Both the position numbers and the translations under genes were made by a program. Of a stretch of 64,000 bases of DNA, positions 16,620 through 25,234 are shown in pieces. The stretch is from NCBI RefSeq assembly GCF_014219065.1, contig NZ_JACLGO010000003.1, forward strand, positions 165,921 through 229,920, in the 5' to 3' direction. Below the pieces are notes generated by a model that saw nothing but the letters and a program-made list of their open reading frames with translations, ran no database searches and had not been told where the DNA came from. Source of the stretch: Halopseudomonas xiamenensis. GTDB taxonomy: Bacteria > Pseudomonadota > Gammaproteobacteria > Pseudomonadales > Pseudomonadaceae. Position 1 is the first letter of the stretch; each line of letters starts with the position of its first letter.

Positions 16620-18443
16620 ATGTCCTCCTCTTCCGACAACAACCACGGCCGCCCGCACTCGCTCAAGGACGTGATCACCGACCTGCGCTTTCCGGACATG
16701 CAGGACCTGGCCGAGCATCTGTATTTCAACCCGGAAGAGGGCATGATCTGGCTGGGCGAGAAACGCATGCTGCTGTTGCACGCCGAAGCCTTCGGCGCCC
16801 TGCGCCAGGAGTTGCTGGAAACCATCGGCGTGGAACAGACCCGCGGCCTGCTGACCCGCATCGGTTATCTGAGCGGCACCCGCGATGCGGAACTGGCAAT
16901 CAAGGCCCGGCAGAACGGTAGCCAGCTCGATATCCTCGCCGCCGGCGCGCAGATCCATGCGCTGTGCGGCACCATCAAGGTTGAGCCTGTGCGTATCGAG
17001 GTCGACCAGCACCAGGGTTACCTGTACGGCGAGTTCATCTGGAAGCACTCGATCGAGAGCGACCTGCACCTGGCCAGCCACGGCCAGAGCCACGACCCGG
17101 TATGCTGGATGGCCTCGGGCTACGGCTCCGGCTTCCTGACCCGGCTGATGGGCAAGCGCATCCTGGTACGCGAGGCCGAATGCGTAGCCCGCGGCGATGA
17201 TGCCTGCCGGGCGGTGGCCCGACCGGTGGAAGACTGGGAGGATGCCGAGGACGACCTGCAATACTTCCAGCCCCGCCTGTCCGGCCAACAGCGCCGCAAG
17301 GCCCCGGCGCGCAGCGAGTTCGCCGGCATGCAGCCGGGCAAGGCCCCCTTCGGGCTGGCCTTCCAGCAGCAGGACGTGGTCGAGCTGGACCGGCCGGTGG
17401 GCAGCTCGGCGGCCTACCACGCGGTGCTGCACAAGATCCTGCGGGTCGCCTCGACCAATGCCACCGTTCTGCTGCTGGGCGAAAGCGGCGTCGGCAAGAC
17501 CATGTTCGCCCATGAAGTGCATGCCAACAGCCGGCGCGCCGAGGCGCCCTTCATCGAGATCAACTGCGCGGCGATTCCCGATACCCTGATCGAGTCCGAG
17601 CTGTTCGGCGTGCAGCGCGGCGCCTATTCCGGCGCCACCGAAGCGCGCCCCGGACGCTTCGAGATCGCCGATGGCGGCACCATCTTCCTCGACGAGATCG
17701 GCACCCTGAGCATGACCGCCCAGGGCAAGCTGCTGCGTGTGCTGCAGAGTGGCGAGCTGGAGCGCCTGGGCAGCACCAAGACCCTGAAGATCGATGTGCG
17801 GGTCATTGCCGCGACCAACGAGGACCTGTCCGAAGCGGTCAAGCAGGGGCGTTTTCGCAGTGACCTGTTCTACCGCCTGAATGTGTTCCCGGTGACCATC
17901 GCGCCGCTGCGCGAACGCAAGGACGACCTGCCGCTGCTGCTGGAGCGCTTCGTCAACCAGTTGTGCCAGCAACACGGCCGACAACTGGCCGGCATCACTC
18001 CCAGGGCGTTGCAGCGCATCCTGGACTACCCCTGGCCGGGCAATATCCGCGAGTTCGAGAATGTCATCGAGCGGGCGGTGATCCTCGCCGACGACGGCGA
18101 AACCATCGACCTGCGGCACCTCTCCGGCCTGGAGGACAACCAGCGCGAACGCCAGCACGGCACCGTCAGCTGGGACCAGGCGCCCGGTATCGGCATCCGC
18201 CTGCCGGAACCCACCACCCGCCCGGCTGGAGGCACCGAGGCCGCTGCCGGCCCCTCGCTCGATCACACCGCCCTGCGCCTGCTGCAACAGCAGCCGCTCA
18301 GCCTCAACGATATCGAGGACGCCTTCGTACGTGCCGCCATGCAGCTGGCCCAACAGAACATCACCCGCGCCGCCGCCCTGCTCGGCCTGACCCGGGCGCA
18401 GATGGATTATCGCCTGAAGAAGATGGCCAACAGCGACGGCTAG
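16620..18443 (+). CDS. XylR/DmpR-class sigma-54-dependent aromatic-responsive activator
   Basis: A 607-residue enhancer-binding protein with four parts. The N-terminal aromatic-sensing domain (about 15-135) is followed by a V4R subdomain (about 140-200, with Cys188 and Cys196 in ECVARGDDAC). The AAA+ domain has Walker A GESGVGKT (287-294), the sigma-54 contact loop GAYSGA (334-339; consensus GAFTGA), Walker B GGTIFLDEIG and RFRSDLFYRLNVFP. A Fis-like helix-turn-helix lies at the C-terminus (TRAAALLGLTRAQMDYRL). In this class, ligand binding by the sensor relieves repression of the ATPase. The start at 16620 has a GGTGA site. It very likely activates the divergent sigma-54 operon. Its stop overlaps the convergent EamA stop in a shared CTAG. 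Confidence 0.95.
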   Translation: MSSSSDNNHGRPHSLKDVITDLRFPDMQDLAEHLYFNPEEGMIWLGEKRMLLLHAEAFGALRQELLETIGVEQTRGLLTRIGYLSGTRDAELAIKARQNGSQLDILAAGAQIHALCGTIKVEPVRIEVDQHQGYLYGEFIWKHSIESDLHLASHGQSHDPVCWMASGYGSGFLTRLMGKRILVREAECVARGDDACRAVARPVEDWEDAEDDLQYFQPRLSGQQRRKAPARSEFAGMQPGKAPFGLAFQQQDVVELDRPVGSSAAYHAVLHKILRVASTNATVLLLGESGVGKTMFAHEVHANSRRAEAPFIEINCAAIPDTLIESELFGVQRGAYSGATEARPGRFEIADGGTIFLDEIGTLSMTAQGKLLRVLQSGELERLGSTKTLKIDVRVIAATNEDLSEAVKQGRFRSDLFYRLNVFPVTIAPLRERKDDLPLLLERFVNQLCQQHGRQLAGITPRALQRILDYPWPGNIREFENVIERAVILADDGETIDLRHLSGLEDNQRERQHGTVSWDQAPGIGIRLPEPTTRPAGGTEAAAGPSLDHTALRLLQQQPLSLNDIEDAFVRAAMQLAQQNITRAAALLGLTRAQMDYRLKKMANSDG

Positions 18444-19390
18444 CCCGCCTGCCGGCTGGCGTGCCGTGCAGCCGCGGCGGCCAGCAACATGCCGGCGAAA
18501 ACCAGGCACAGGCCCAGCACGAACAACGGCGACAAGCGATTGTCCAGCAACAGTACCGAGGCCAGGATACCGATCAACGGCACGCCCAGCGTGAAGTTGG
18601 ACATGGCGAAGGTACTGATGCGGCGACCGTGCTCGGCGGAAATCACGAAGCAGGCCGAGGTCGCCACCGGGCCGATGAAGAACAGCAACTCGAGTAATCT
18701 CCGGTCGAACGCGATCGCGGTTGGCGGGCCCTCCAGCAATGCAGCGAACGCCACCAGCGGCACGCTGGCCAACAACATCTGCCAGGGCGCCAACGACAGG
18801 GGTGATGCCGTCCACCGATGGCGCTTGATATGCAGGATCACCAGCGACCAGCTTATGGCGGCGATGATCAGGAAGGCCGAGCCCATCACCACGCCCGGAG
18901 CGGACCAGTCCATCTCCCAGGGCGAGCAGATCAGTCCGACACCACCCAGGCCCAGTGCCAGGGCAAGAAGCTGCCAGCGGGTAGGTGTATCGCGAAACAG
19001 CAGCCAGCCGACCAGCATGCCCCACAGCGGTGTGGTATAGGCCAGGAGTACCGCGCGGCTGGTATCCACATGGGTCATGGCGATCAGACCCAGGCCGGTG
19101 AACGCCATCATCTGCAGCAGCCCGATACTGAACACTATCGGCCAGTCGCGCCGGGGCGGGAACGCCAGCGAGCCGCGGATCGCCAGCAGCACGAACAGGC
19201 ACAGCGCGGCGCTGCCAAAGCGGATGGCGGCCAACCACAGGGGCGGCACCGCATCCAGCGCGAGCTTGGTGGCGGGCCAGCTCAGCCCCCAGAGCAACAC
19301 CATGACGCCAAGCCAGACCAGGGTGCTGACGCTGGCGAAGGGAGCGGCTTGGGCGCGGGACAGATGGGCAGAGGTTCTTGAGCTGTTCAT
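18440..19390 (-). CDS. EamA/DMT-family transporter
   Basis: A 316-residue inner-membrane protein with ten predicted helices in two EamA halves. The first half contains LLWGLSWPATKLALDAVPP, and the second begins near residue 160. Family members export amino acids or other small metabolites; the substrate here is unknown. Its stop codon (CTA on the plus strand, 18440-18442) shares CTAG with the stop of the sigma-54 activator, so there is no room for a separate terminator. The gene is divergent from an Lrp/AsnC regulator 132 bp away, a common pairing in which the Lrp protein controls an amino-acid exporter. Confidence 0.92.
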   Translation of the reverse strand: MNSSRTSAHLSRAQAAPFASVSTLVWLGVMVLLWGLSWPATKLALDAVPPLWLAAIRFGSAALCLFVLLAIRGSLAFPPRRDWPIVFSIGLLQMMAFTGLGLIAMTHVDTSRAVLLAYTTPLWGMLVGWLLFRDTPTRWQLLALALGLGGVGLICSPWEMDWSAPGVVMGSAFLIIAAISWSLVILHIKRHRWTASPLSLAPWQMLLASVPLVAFAALLEGPPTAIAFDRRLLELLFFIGPVATSACFVISAEHGRRISTFAMSNFTLGVPLIGILASVLLLDNRLSPLFVLGLCLVFAGMLLAAAAARHASRQAG

Positions 19391-19522
19391 CAGAGTATCG
19401 ATCCAGAAGACGAAAGATCATGCTACCCTTGCCCCGGCGGAATTAATTATCTATATATCCCAATAACCAGCCAAAACAGAATCAACTTTCCCGATTACAC
19501 GAACAAACAGAAGAGATTATCC

Positions 19523-20017
19523 TTGAGCAAGGTCGACCTGGATGAAGCCAGCCTCCGTATCCTGGATGAGCTGCAGAAGAACGCTGAACTGAGCAATGCC
19601 GAACTGGCGGAACGGGTGGGCCTGTCACCCTCGCCCTGCTGGCGGCGGGTCTCGGAAATGAAGCAGAACGGGGTGCTGCGCGGCTCGGTCTCGCTGGTCG
19701 ACCCACTGAAGCTGGGGCTGGCAGTCAACGTATTCGTCCACGTCGTACTCAAGCAGCAGGACAAGGAATCGCTGGAGGTGTTTACCCAGGCCATTGCCAA
19801 CCGAGCGGAAATCATGGAGTGCTACCTCATGAGCGGCGAGGCGGACTTCATGCTGCGCGTGGTGATCGAAGACCTGGCCAAGTACCAGGTCCTGCTGCTC
19901 GACTGCCTGACCCAGATCCCGGTAGTGGCCAGCATCCGGTCCAGCTTTACGCTGAACCAGGTCAAGTACACTACCGCATTGCCAACCGGGCATCTGCGTG
20001 GCAGGGCAAGCCCGTGA
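19523..20017 (+). CDS. Lrp/AsnC-family transcriptional regulator
   Basis: A 164-residue protein with an N-terminal winged helix-turn-helix (DEASLRILDELQKNAELSN, AELAERVGLSPSPCWRRV) and a C-terminal RAM ligand-binding domain (from about residue 65, with ECYLMSGEADFMLRVV). Initiation appears to be at TTG 19523, after an AGAAGAGA site. Divergent orientation to the EamA transporter suggests it controls that gene in response to an amino acid. It is slightly longer than usual, with a basic tail ending HLRGRASP. Confidence 0.92.
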   Translation: MSKVDLDEASLRILDELQKNAELSNAELAERVGLSPSPCWRRVSEMKQNGVLRGSVSLVDPLKLGLAVNVFVHVVLKQQDKESLEVFTQAIANRAEIMECYLMSGEADFMLRVVIEDLAKYQVLLLDCLTQIPVVASIRSSFTLNQVKYTTALPTGHLRGRASP

Positions 20018-20131
20018 TGAGAGCAAGCGGCAGCGACCGGGAACAGGCAGAATTCGACCGCAAGAATCGGAGTTCCCGCGATGGCAGGCTGGCTTAAGCT
20101 GACAACCAATGCCCAAGCCAGAGATGATGCC

Positions 20132-21205
20132 ATGAACGCTCATACCACCATGCTGCCCGCCTACGACACCGACGAGGCGCGCTGGCAGGCCGTGCAGACC
20201 AGGGATGCCCGGGCCGATGGGCATTTCGTCTATGCCGTGCGCACCACCGGTGTGTACTGCCGTCCCAGTTCGTCGGCTCGCCTGCCGAACCGTGAAAACG
20301 TCGAGTTCTTCCCCTCGCCGGCCGCGGCCGAAGCCGCCGGCTACCGCCCCAGCCGCCGCGCCCAGGGCGACCGCACCGCCGCTACCGCGGAACGCAGCGC
20401 GCTAGTGGCACAGGCCTGTCGCCTGATCGAGTCTTCGCAAACCCCACCCGGGCTGAGTGAACTGGCAGCCCATGCCGGCCTCAGCCAATCGCACTTTCAT
20501 CGTGTTTTCAAGGCCGAGACAGGCTTGACGCCCAAGGCCTATGCCACGGCCTACCGCGCTCGCAAACTGCAGGAGGAGTTGAACGCCAGTGGTAGCATCA
20601 CCGACGCGATCTACGGTGCGGGATTCAATTCCAACAGCCGCTTCTACGAGACCGCCGGTCAGGTGCTGGGCATGCACGCCAGGGAATATCGCGCTGGCGG
20701 CGCCGGTGCGGTGGTCCGCTTCGCCGTCGCCGAATGCTCGCTGGGCGCCATTCTCGTCGCGCAAAGCCAGCGCGGTATCTGCGCCATCCTGCTGGGTGAC
20801 GATCCCGAGCGCCTGGTACAGGATCTGCAGGACCAGTTTCCCAGCGCCGAGTTGATTGGCGGCGACAACGACTTCGAACGGCTGGTCGCCCAGGTGGTCG
20901 GCTTTATCGAGGCACCCGCCGTCGGACTGAACCTGCCCCTGGACGTACGCGGCACCGCGTTCCAGCAACGGGTCTGGCAAGCGCTACGCGAAATCCCACC
21001 GGGATCGCGGGCGAGTTACACCGACATCGCCGAGCGCATTGGCGCGCCCAGGGCCGTACGCGCAGTCGCCCGGGCCTGCGCGGCCAACCACATTGCCGTT
21101 GCCATTCCCTGCCACCGTGTCGTGCGCCGCGATGGCGACCTCTCCGGCTACCGCTGGGGCGTGGAACGCAAGCGTGAACTGCTGCGGCGCGAAGCGCAGG
21201 ATTGA
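20132..21205 (+). CDS. ada: Ada-like regulator / O6-methylguanine-DNA methyltransferase with degenerate zinc site
   Basis: A 357-residue Ada-type protein: N-Ada domain (about 12-80), AraC helix-turn-helix (about 90-180), and a C-terminal methyltransferase domain with the acceptor Cys in IPCHRVV. The first cysteine that takes methyl groups from phosphotriesters is present (Cys43 in YCRPS). The other three zinc ligands of the E. coli protein are replaced: Ser47, Ser74 and Ala77 (YCRPSSSAR and YRPSRRAQGD). Base repair should remain, whereas zinc binding and methylphosphotriester-triggered activation are doubtful. A start at 20081 has a better ribosome site (GGAG, 8 nt) and would add 17 residues; homologues resemble the 20132 start. 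Confidence 0.9.
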   Translation: MNAHTTMLPAYDTDEARWQAVQTRDARADGHFVYAVRTTGVYCRPSSSARLPNRENVEFFPSPAAAEAAGYRPSRRAQGDRTAATAERSALVAQACRLIESSQTPPGLSELAAHAGLSQSHFHRVFKAETGLTPKAYATAYRARKLQEELNASGSITDAIYGAGFNSNSRFYETAGQVLGMHAREYRAGGAGAVVRFAVAECSLGAILVAQSQRGICAILLGDDPERLVQDLQDQFPSAELIGGDNDFERLVAQVVGFIEAPAVGLNLPLDVRGTAFQQRVWQALREIPPGSRASYTDIAERIGAPRAVRAVARACAANHIAVAIPCHRVVRRDGDLSGYRWGVERKRELLRREAQD

Positions 21206-21227
21206 AGCTCACCGGCCAGGCTGCTGG

Positions 21228-21263
21228 AAGAAAAAAAGCCCGGTCTCATCAAGGGACCGGGCT
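21228..21263 (-). terminator. Rho-independent terminator of the FAD/SDR/isochorismatase operon
   Basis: On the minus strand AGCCCGGTC and GACCGGGCT form a perfect 9-bp stem with a 9-nt loop, followed by a run of seven or more T. It lies 30 bp past the isochorismatase-like stop and between two convergent genes. The structure could also stop ada transcripts less efficiently, as the plus strand lacks a T run. Confidence 0.9.
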
Positions 21264-21293
21264 GCACATCACCACCTCGGGGCAGGCAGTGAG

Positions 21294-21869
21294 TTACGCA
21301 AAGGCCGACTCGGAAGTGGCCACGGAGCAAAAACGGGCAATGCTGGCCAGCGAGTTGGCGTGTTCCTGTTCGTTGGGGCCGGCACAGCAATCCTCGAGAA
21401 CCACCACATCGAAATCACGGTCATGGGCGTCACGCACGGTGGCCTGGACCACCGCCTGGGTACTCACGCCGCTGCAGTAGATACGCTCAATCCCTTCACG
21501 CTTGAGCAGCAGTTCCAGCCTGGTCTGGTAGAAAGGCGAGACCCGGTGCTTGACGATATCCCAATCGCCGGCCTGCGGTGCCAGCGCCTCGTGCACCTGG
21601 CCGCCCCAGGCATTCATCTTCAGGATGCCGTTCCTGGCGATCGGGCCGAATACCTGGGAGTCGGGGTTGGCCTCGCGATGATCATCGGAGAACGCCACCC
21701 GTACGTAGGCCACCGGAATACCCTTGGCCCGCGCCCTGGCGATGGCGTTGGCGGTGCGCTGGATCACCTCGCGGGCCTGGATGTCGGCCTGCATCGGCGC
21801 CTTGCCGCTGGCGCCATCGGCGTGTACCAGGTCGTTCTGCATGTCCAGAACCAGGTAAATACTCTTCAT
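21294..21869 (-). CDS. Isochorismatase-like hydrolase lacking the catalytic cysteine
   Basis: A 191-residue protein of the isochorismatase/cysteine-hydrolase fold. Asp9 (LVLDMQNDLV) and Lys107 (VKHRVSPFYQT) of the usual Asp-Lys-Cys triad are present. The nucleophile position in the GVxTxxCVxxT motif reads GVSTQAVVQAT, so the cysteine is Val140. Non-cysteine members (isochorismatases proper) exist, hence an amidase is unlikely while hydration/hydrolysis of a vinyl ether or a non-catalytic role is possible. The start at 21869 follows AAGGA. It is third in an operon with a FAD dehydrogenase and an SDR gene, 26 bp after the latter. Confidence 0.85.
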   Translation of the reverse strand: MKSIYLVLDMQNDLVHADGASGKAPMQADIQAREVIQRTANAIARARAKGIPVAYVRVAFSDDHREANPDSQVFGPIARNGILKMNAWGGQVHEALAPQAGDWDIVKHRVSPFYQTRLELLLKREGIERIYCSGVSTQAVVQATVRDAHDRDFDVVVLEDCCAGPNEQEHANSLASIARFCSVATSESAFA

Positions 21870-21895
21870 TGAAATCGTCCTTATGGTTGGTGAAC

Positions 21896-22639
21896 TCAGT
21901 CGCACCAGAGTGCGCCGTTGACATCGAGAATCTCGCCACTGATAAAGCCGGAACGCTCATCGAGCAGAAAGTGGATCGCATGGGCCACCTCCTCCGGCGT
22001 GCCCATGCGCCCCGCCGGCACCAGCGCCCGCAGGCTCTCGGGAAAACTGTCGGTCATCTGCGTGGCAATCGGACCAGGAGCCACCGCATTGACCCGTACG
22101 CCCTGGGGCGCCAGTTCCTTGGCCAGGAACCCGGTCAGGGTATGAATGGCCGATTTGGACATGCCGTAGGCGATGTTGCCGGCCCGCTCCAGCTCGCCCG
22201 GGTCCAGCCAGGGCCGCGCATTACCGGCATTCTTGCCGACCACCGAGCCGATATTGACGATGGCCCCGCCTCCCCGCGCTGCCATGCGCCGCCCCACCTG
22301 CTGGCAGACGATCAGCGTACCCAGCACATTGATGCGCCAGACCCGCTCGACCTCGGCCAGCGGCAGGTCCATGGCCCGCCCCCGGGACACCACGCCGGCC
22401 ACATTGACCAGCGCGGTGATCTGCCCGTAGCGCTGCTCGCCCTCCTCGACCAGCTGGCTCACCGCCTGCTCGTCGGTCACATCCAGGCCGCGAAACGACA
22501 CTGCAGCGGGCAAGGAAGAGCCCGGCTGCATGTCGGTGGCCAGTACCTTGTAACCCTCGGCCAGCAAGCGCTCGCAGGTGGCCTTGCCGATGGCGCCACA
22601 GGCACCGGTCACCAGCGCCAGCCCCTTGCCTGCGCTCAT
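21896..22639 (-). CDS. Short-chain dehydrogenase/reductase (FabG-like)
   Basis: A 247-residue classical SDR with cofactor loop TGACGAIG (11-18), NVAG (about 79-82), catalytic Ser in NIGSVVG, and YGMSK with Tyr and Lys of the active site. It interconverts a secondary alcohol and ketone using NAD(P)(H). It overlaps the FAD dehydrogenase gene by 4 bp, suggesting consecutive steps on one ring substrate. The Asp of VLATDMQ favours NAD(H) as cofactor. The substrate is unknown. Confidence 0.92.
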   Translation of the reverse strand: MSAGKGLALVTGACGAIGKATCERLLAEGYKVLATDMQPGSSLPAAVSFRGLDVTDEQAVSQLVEEGEQRYGQITALVNVAGVVSRGRAMDLPLAEVERVWRINVLGTLIVCQQVGRRMAARGGGAIVNIGSVVGKNAGNARPWLDPGELERAGNIAYGMSKSAIHTLTGFLAKELAPQGVRVNAVAPGPIATQMTDSFPESLRALVPAGRMGTPEEVAHAIHFLLDERSGFISGEILDVNGALWCD

Positions 22640-24084
22640 GCCGTCACCTGCGCCGCGGTCTGGCCAGCGCGGCGACCATAGACCAGGCCACGCAGCACCG
22701 AGGTACCGCCACAGTAGTTGTTGAAATACATGGCGGCGGCTTCACCGGCGGCGTACAGGTTGTCGATCGGCGCGCCGTCGATATTGATCACCCTGGCCTG
22801 CTCGTCGATCTTCAGGCCACCGAAGGTGAATACGTTGGCGGAGATGATCGGATAGGCGAAATAGGGGCCGGCATCCAGCGGCAGCGCCCAGTTGCTCTTC
22901 GGCGGCTGCAGGCCCTCAGTGGCCACGCCATCCAGCTCCAGTGGCTTCCAGTTGCCGGGGCGGCAGGCAGCGTTGTACTCGGCAATGCTGCGCTCGACCT
23001 GCTGCACCGGCAATTCCAGCTTGCGCGCCAACTCGGCCAGGGTCGCGCCCTCGATGGCGGGCTGGTCGGTGCGGATGCCCAGTTTGTAGTTGGGAATATC
23101 CTTGACCTTCTGGTCGAGAATCACCCAGGCGATGCCCTCGGTCTGGGCCAGGATCTGCCGGGTCACCCGCTCGTACCAGGCATCCACCGTGCCGGGTGCC
23201 TCGTCCGTGAAGCGCTTGCCTTCCTTGTTCAGCAATACACCGTAGGGAAAGATGAAGATCGACGGCTCGGAAATCCCCGAGCGCGGATCGACCGGCTCGG
23301 CGTGGAAGTTGCCGTACTCGCCGGCGGCGGCCGCACCGATATCCAGCGCCATCTGGATGCCCTCGCCACGGTTGAAGTAGCCACCCTTGCATACCGGGCG
23401 AATGAACGCCGCCTTGGGTCCGAGATAACGGCTGAGCATTTCCAGGTTGCCCTGGAAGCCACCGCAGGCCAGCATCACCGCGCCATTGAACTGCAGCGCG
23501 CCACGCTCCACCGACCAGGCCCGCAGACCGGCGACCCGGTTCAGCTCATGGCTGACCAGGCCACGGGCGGTGGTCTGGTAGAAGAACGCCACGCCCAATG
23601 CCTCGGCACGCGCCGCCAGGCACTCGACGATGGCCTCGCCGCCACCCACCGGCAACAGGCGCGGCTGGGTGCTGGTCAGGAACTGGGTCGGCAGGAAATC
23701 GAAACGCACGCCCTGCTCCTTCAACCAGGCGATGGTGCCGGGTACATTCTCGGCGAAGGTGCCGATCAGGCTGGCGTCGATGAACGCCTGGTTGCGCGCC
23801 TGGGTCGACCAGGCGGAGCGGTCGCTCAGGGTCTCGGCGACAAAGTCCGGGTCCTGGTAGAAACCGGCGTTTTCAGCGAGGAAGAGATCGAAGTCGTCGG
23901 TGACCTCGTCGTGGCTCTGCATGCGCAGGTAGGCTTCGGTCCAGCGCGTCTGTCCACCGCGCTCCTCACGCAGCGAACGCTCCAGCACCGCGACCTTCAA
24001 GCCCCGCTCCGCTGCCGATACCGCCGTTGACAGGCCGGCTGCGCCACAACCCACCACAATGAGATCAAAATTCAGTTCAGTCAT
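22636..24084 (-). CDS. FAD-dependent dehydrogenase, fumarate reductase / ketosteroid-dehydrogenase-like
   Basis: A 482-residue flavoprotein with an N-terminal dinucleotide-binding motif VVGCGAAGLSTAVSAAE and the C-terminal FAD segment NLYAAGEAAAMYFNN. It belongs to the FAD_binding_2 family, which includes fumarate reductase flavoprotein, 3-ketosteroid dehydrogenases and aromatising dehydrogenases of cyclohexane derivatives. No haem motif or signal peptide is present, so it is cytoplasmic and probably desaturates a keto-ring or enoate. First gene of a three-gene operon, divergent from a LysR regulator 87 bp away. Two more paralogues occur at 28479-29852 and 32889-34370. Confidence 0.88.
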   Translation of the reverse strand: MTELNFDLIVVGCGAAGLSTAVSAAERGLKVAVLERSLREERGGQTRWTEAYLRMQSHDEVTDDFDLFLAENAGFYQDPDFVAETLSDRSAWSTQARNQAFIDASLIGTFAENVPGTIAWLKEQGVRFDFLPTQFLTSTQPRLLPVGGGEAIVECLAARAEALGVAFFYQTTARGLVSHELNRVAGLRAWSVERGALQFNGAVMLACGGFQGNLEMLSRYLGPKAAFIRPVCKGGYFNRGEGIQMALDIGAAAAGEYGNFHAEPVDPRSGISEPSIFIFPYGVLLNKEGKRFTDEAPGTVDAWYERVTRQILAQTEGIAWVILDQKVKDIPNYKLGIRTDQPAIEGATLAELARKLELPVQQVERSIAEYNAACRPGNWKPLELDGVATEGLQPPKSNWALPLDAGPYFAYPIISANVFTFGGLKIDEQARVINIDGAPIDNLYAAGEAAAMYFNNYCGGTSVLRGLVYGRRAGQTAAQVTA

Positions 24085-24117
24085 TTTTGTGCCTCCCTCA
24101 GGTGGTTGCTACTATAG

Positions 24118-24137
24118 GAACCCGCTCGAATGGGTTC
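24118..24137. promoter_or_regulatory. Palindrome between the LysR gene and its divergent operon
   Basis: GAACCC and GGGTTC are perfectly inverted around 8 bp in the 87-bp divergent intergenic region. This is the expected location and general form of a LysR-type operator. Binding is inferred only from position and symmetry. Confidence 0.5.
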
Positions 24138-24171
24138 GAGGCTGGCTGGGCTAATGGGGTTTTAGAAAAAC

Positions 24172-25125
24172 ATGAAGAACCGAATGGACAAACTCTGGGC
24201 CATGCAGGTGTTTACCAGGGTGGTTGAATGCGGCAGTTTCAGCCGCGCCGCGGAATCCCTGGACATCGCCAACGCCACCGTCACCGCCAGCGTGCGCAAC
24301 CTGGAAACCTACCTGGGCGTCACCCTGCTCAGCCGCAACACCCGCACCCTGCGCCTGACCGATCCGGGGGAGCGTTTCTTTCAGCATTGTGTGGCTCTGT
24401 TGCGCCATGTCGCCGAGGCCGAGGCCGAGGTGATGGAGCAGACCGGCAATATCAGCGGCCAGCTGCGTATCGAATCCCCCGCCGCCTTCGGCAAGGAAGT
24501 CATCGCCCCGTTGCTGGCCGACTTCGGTCAGCAGCACCCGGAACTGCAGGTCGCCCTGCGTCTGACCGACCACCCCGAAGGCTTGATCGAGAGCGGCACG
24601 GATGTGGCGATTCGCATCGACTCGGTGAATGACGCCGACCTGGTAGCCCGCCCGCTGTACCAGGCGCACTACGTGGCCTGCGCCACGCCCAGCTTCCTGC
24701 AACTGGCCGGCACCCCGCAGCACCCCGGCGACCTGCGCGCCGCACGCTGCCTCGGCCTGTTCCGCAAGGCCAGCTACAGCCCGGCGGTATGGTCGTTCAG
24801 CCGTAACGGAGAACACCACGAGTTGCTGCCGGAAGGGCCGGTGCACTTCAATAGCACCGATGCGCTGATCGATGCCGCACTGGCTGACCGGGGGTATATC
24901 TATGTGCTGGATGTATTCGTCAACCCGCTGATTTCAAAGGGATTGCTGGTGGAACTGTTGCCCGACTGGAGCACCTACGGCCGCACCTTCTTCAGCGTCA
25001 CCCCCAAGTCACGCTTCGTCGCGCCACGTACCCGGGCGTTCATCGACTATATGGCCAGCTGCCTGGACGCCCAGCGGCGAATACCCGTCGGCGTGCAGGT
25101 GAGCCTGGAGCATGGGCGCAAGTAG
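24172..25125 (+). CDS. LysR-family transcriptional regulator
   Basis: A 317-residue LysR-type protein. An N-terminal helix-turn-helix (MQVFTRVVECGSF, SRAAESLDIANATVTASVRN) is followed by a substrate-binding effector domain. It resembles the large subgroup with ESPAAFGKEVIAPLLADF that regulates adjacent dehydrogenase or oxidoreductase genes. Divergent from the FAD/SDR/isochorismatase-like operon, it probably controls that operon and itself. ATG 24184 (MDKLWAMQVF) is an equally likely start. Downstream lies the insertion sequence; its 3' end is intact. Confidence 0.92.
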   Translation: MKNRMDKLWAMQVFTRVVECGSFSRAAESLDIANATVTASVRNLETYLGVTLLSRNTRTLRLTDPGERFFQHCVALLRHVAEAEAEVMEQTGNISGQLRIESPAAFGKEVIAPLLADFGQQHPELQVALRLTDHPEGLIESGTDVAIRIDSVNDADLVARPLYQAHYVACATPSFLQLAGTPQHPGDLRAARCLGLFRKASYSPAVWSFSRNGEHHELLPEGPVHFNSTDALIDAALADRGYIYVLDVFVNPLISKGLLVELLPDWSTYGRTFFSVTPKSRFVAPRTRAFIDYMASCLDAQRRIPVGVQVSLEHGRK

Positions 25126-25186
25126 CGAGAGGTCAGGAGCGTCGCGCACTCACAGGAAATACTGCCTGGCCCTGGGAGGTTCGTAT

Positions 25187-25200
25187 ATGGTCTCCTCCCT
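25187..25200. repeat. Subterminal inverted repeat of the IS, transposase-distal
   Basis: ATGGTCTCCTCCCT, perfectly inverted at 26559-26572. The first 13 bases recur in direct orientation at 26478-26490, over the transposase ribosome site. Confidence 0.9.
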
Positions 25201-25234
25201 CATTGCAAGGCCTTCAACGTTCAATGACAAGAGC

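Noticed and set aside
16551..19421. Minus-strand frame of 956 codons across the activator and EamA genes
   Set aside because: It is antisense to the activator and in a different frame from the EamA gene; the composition is typical of shadow frames in GC-rich DNA.
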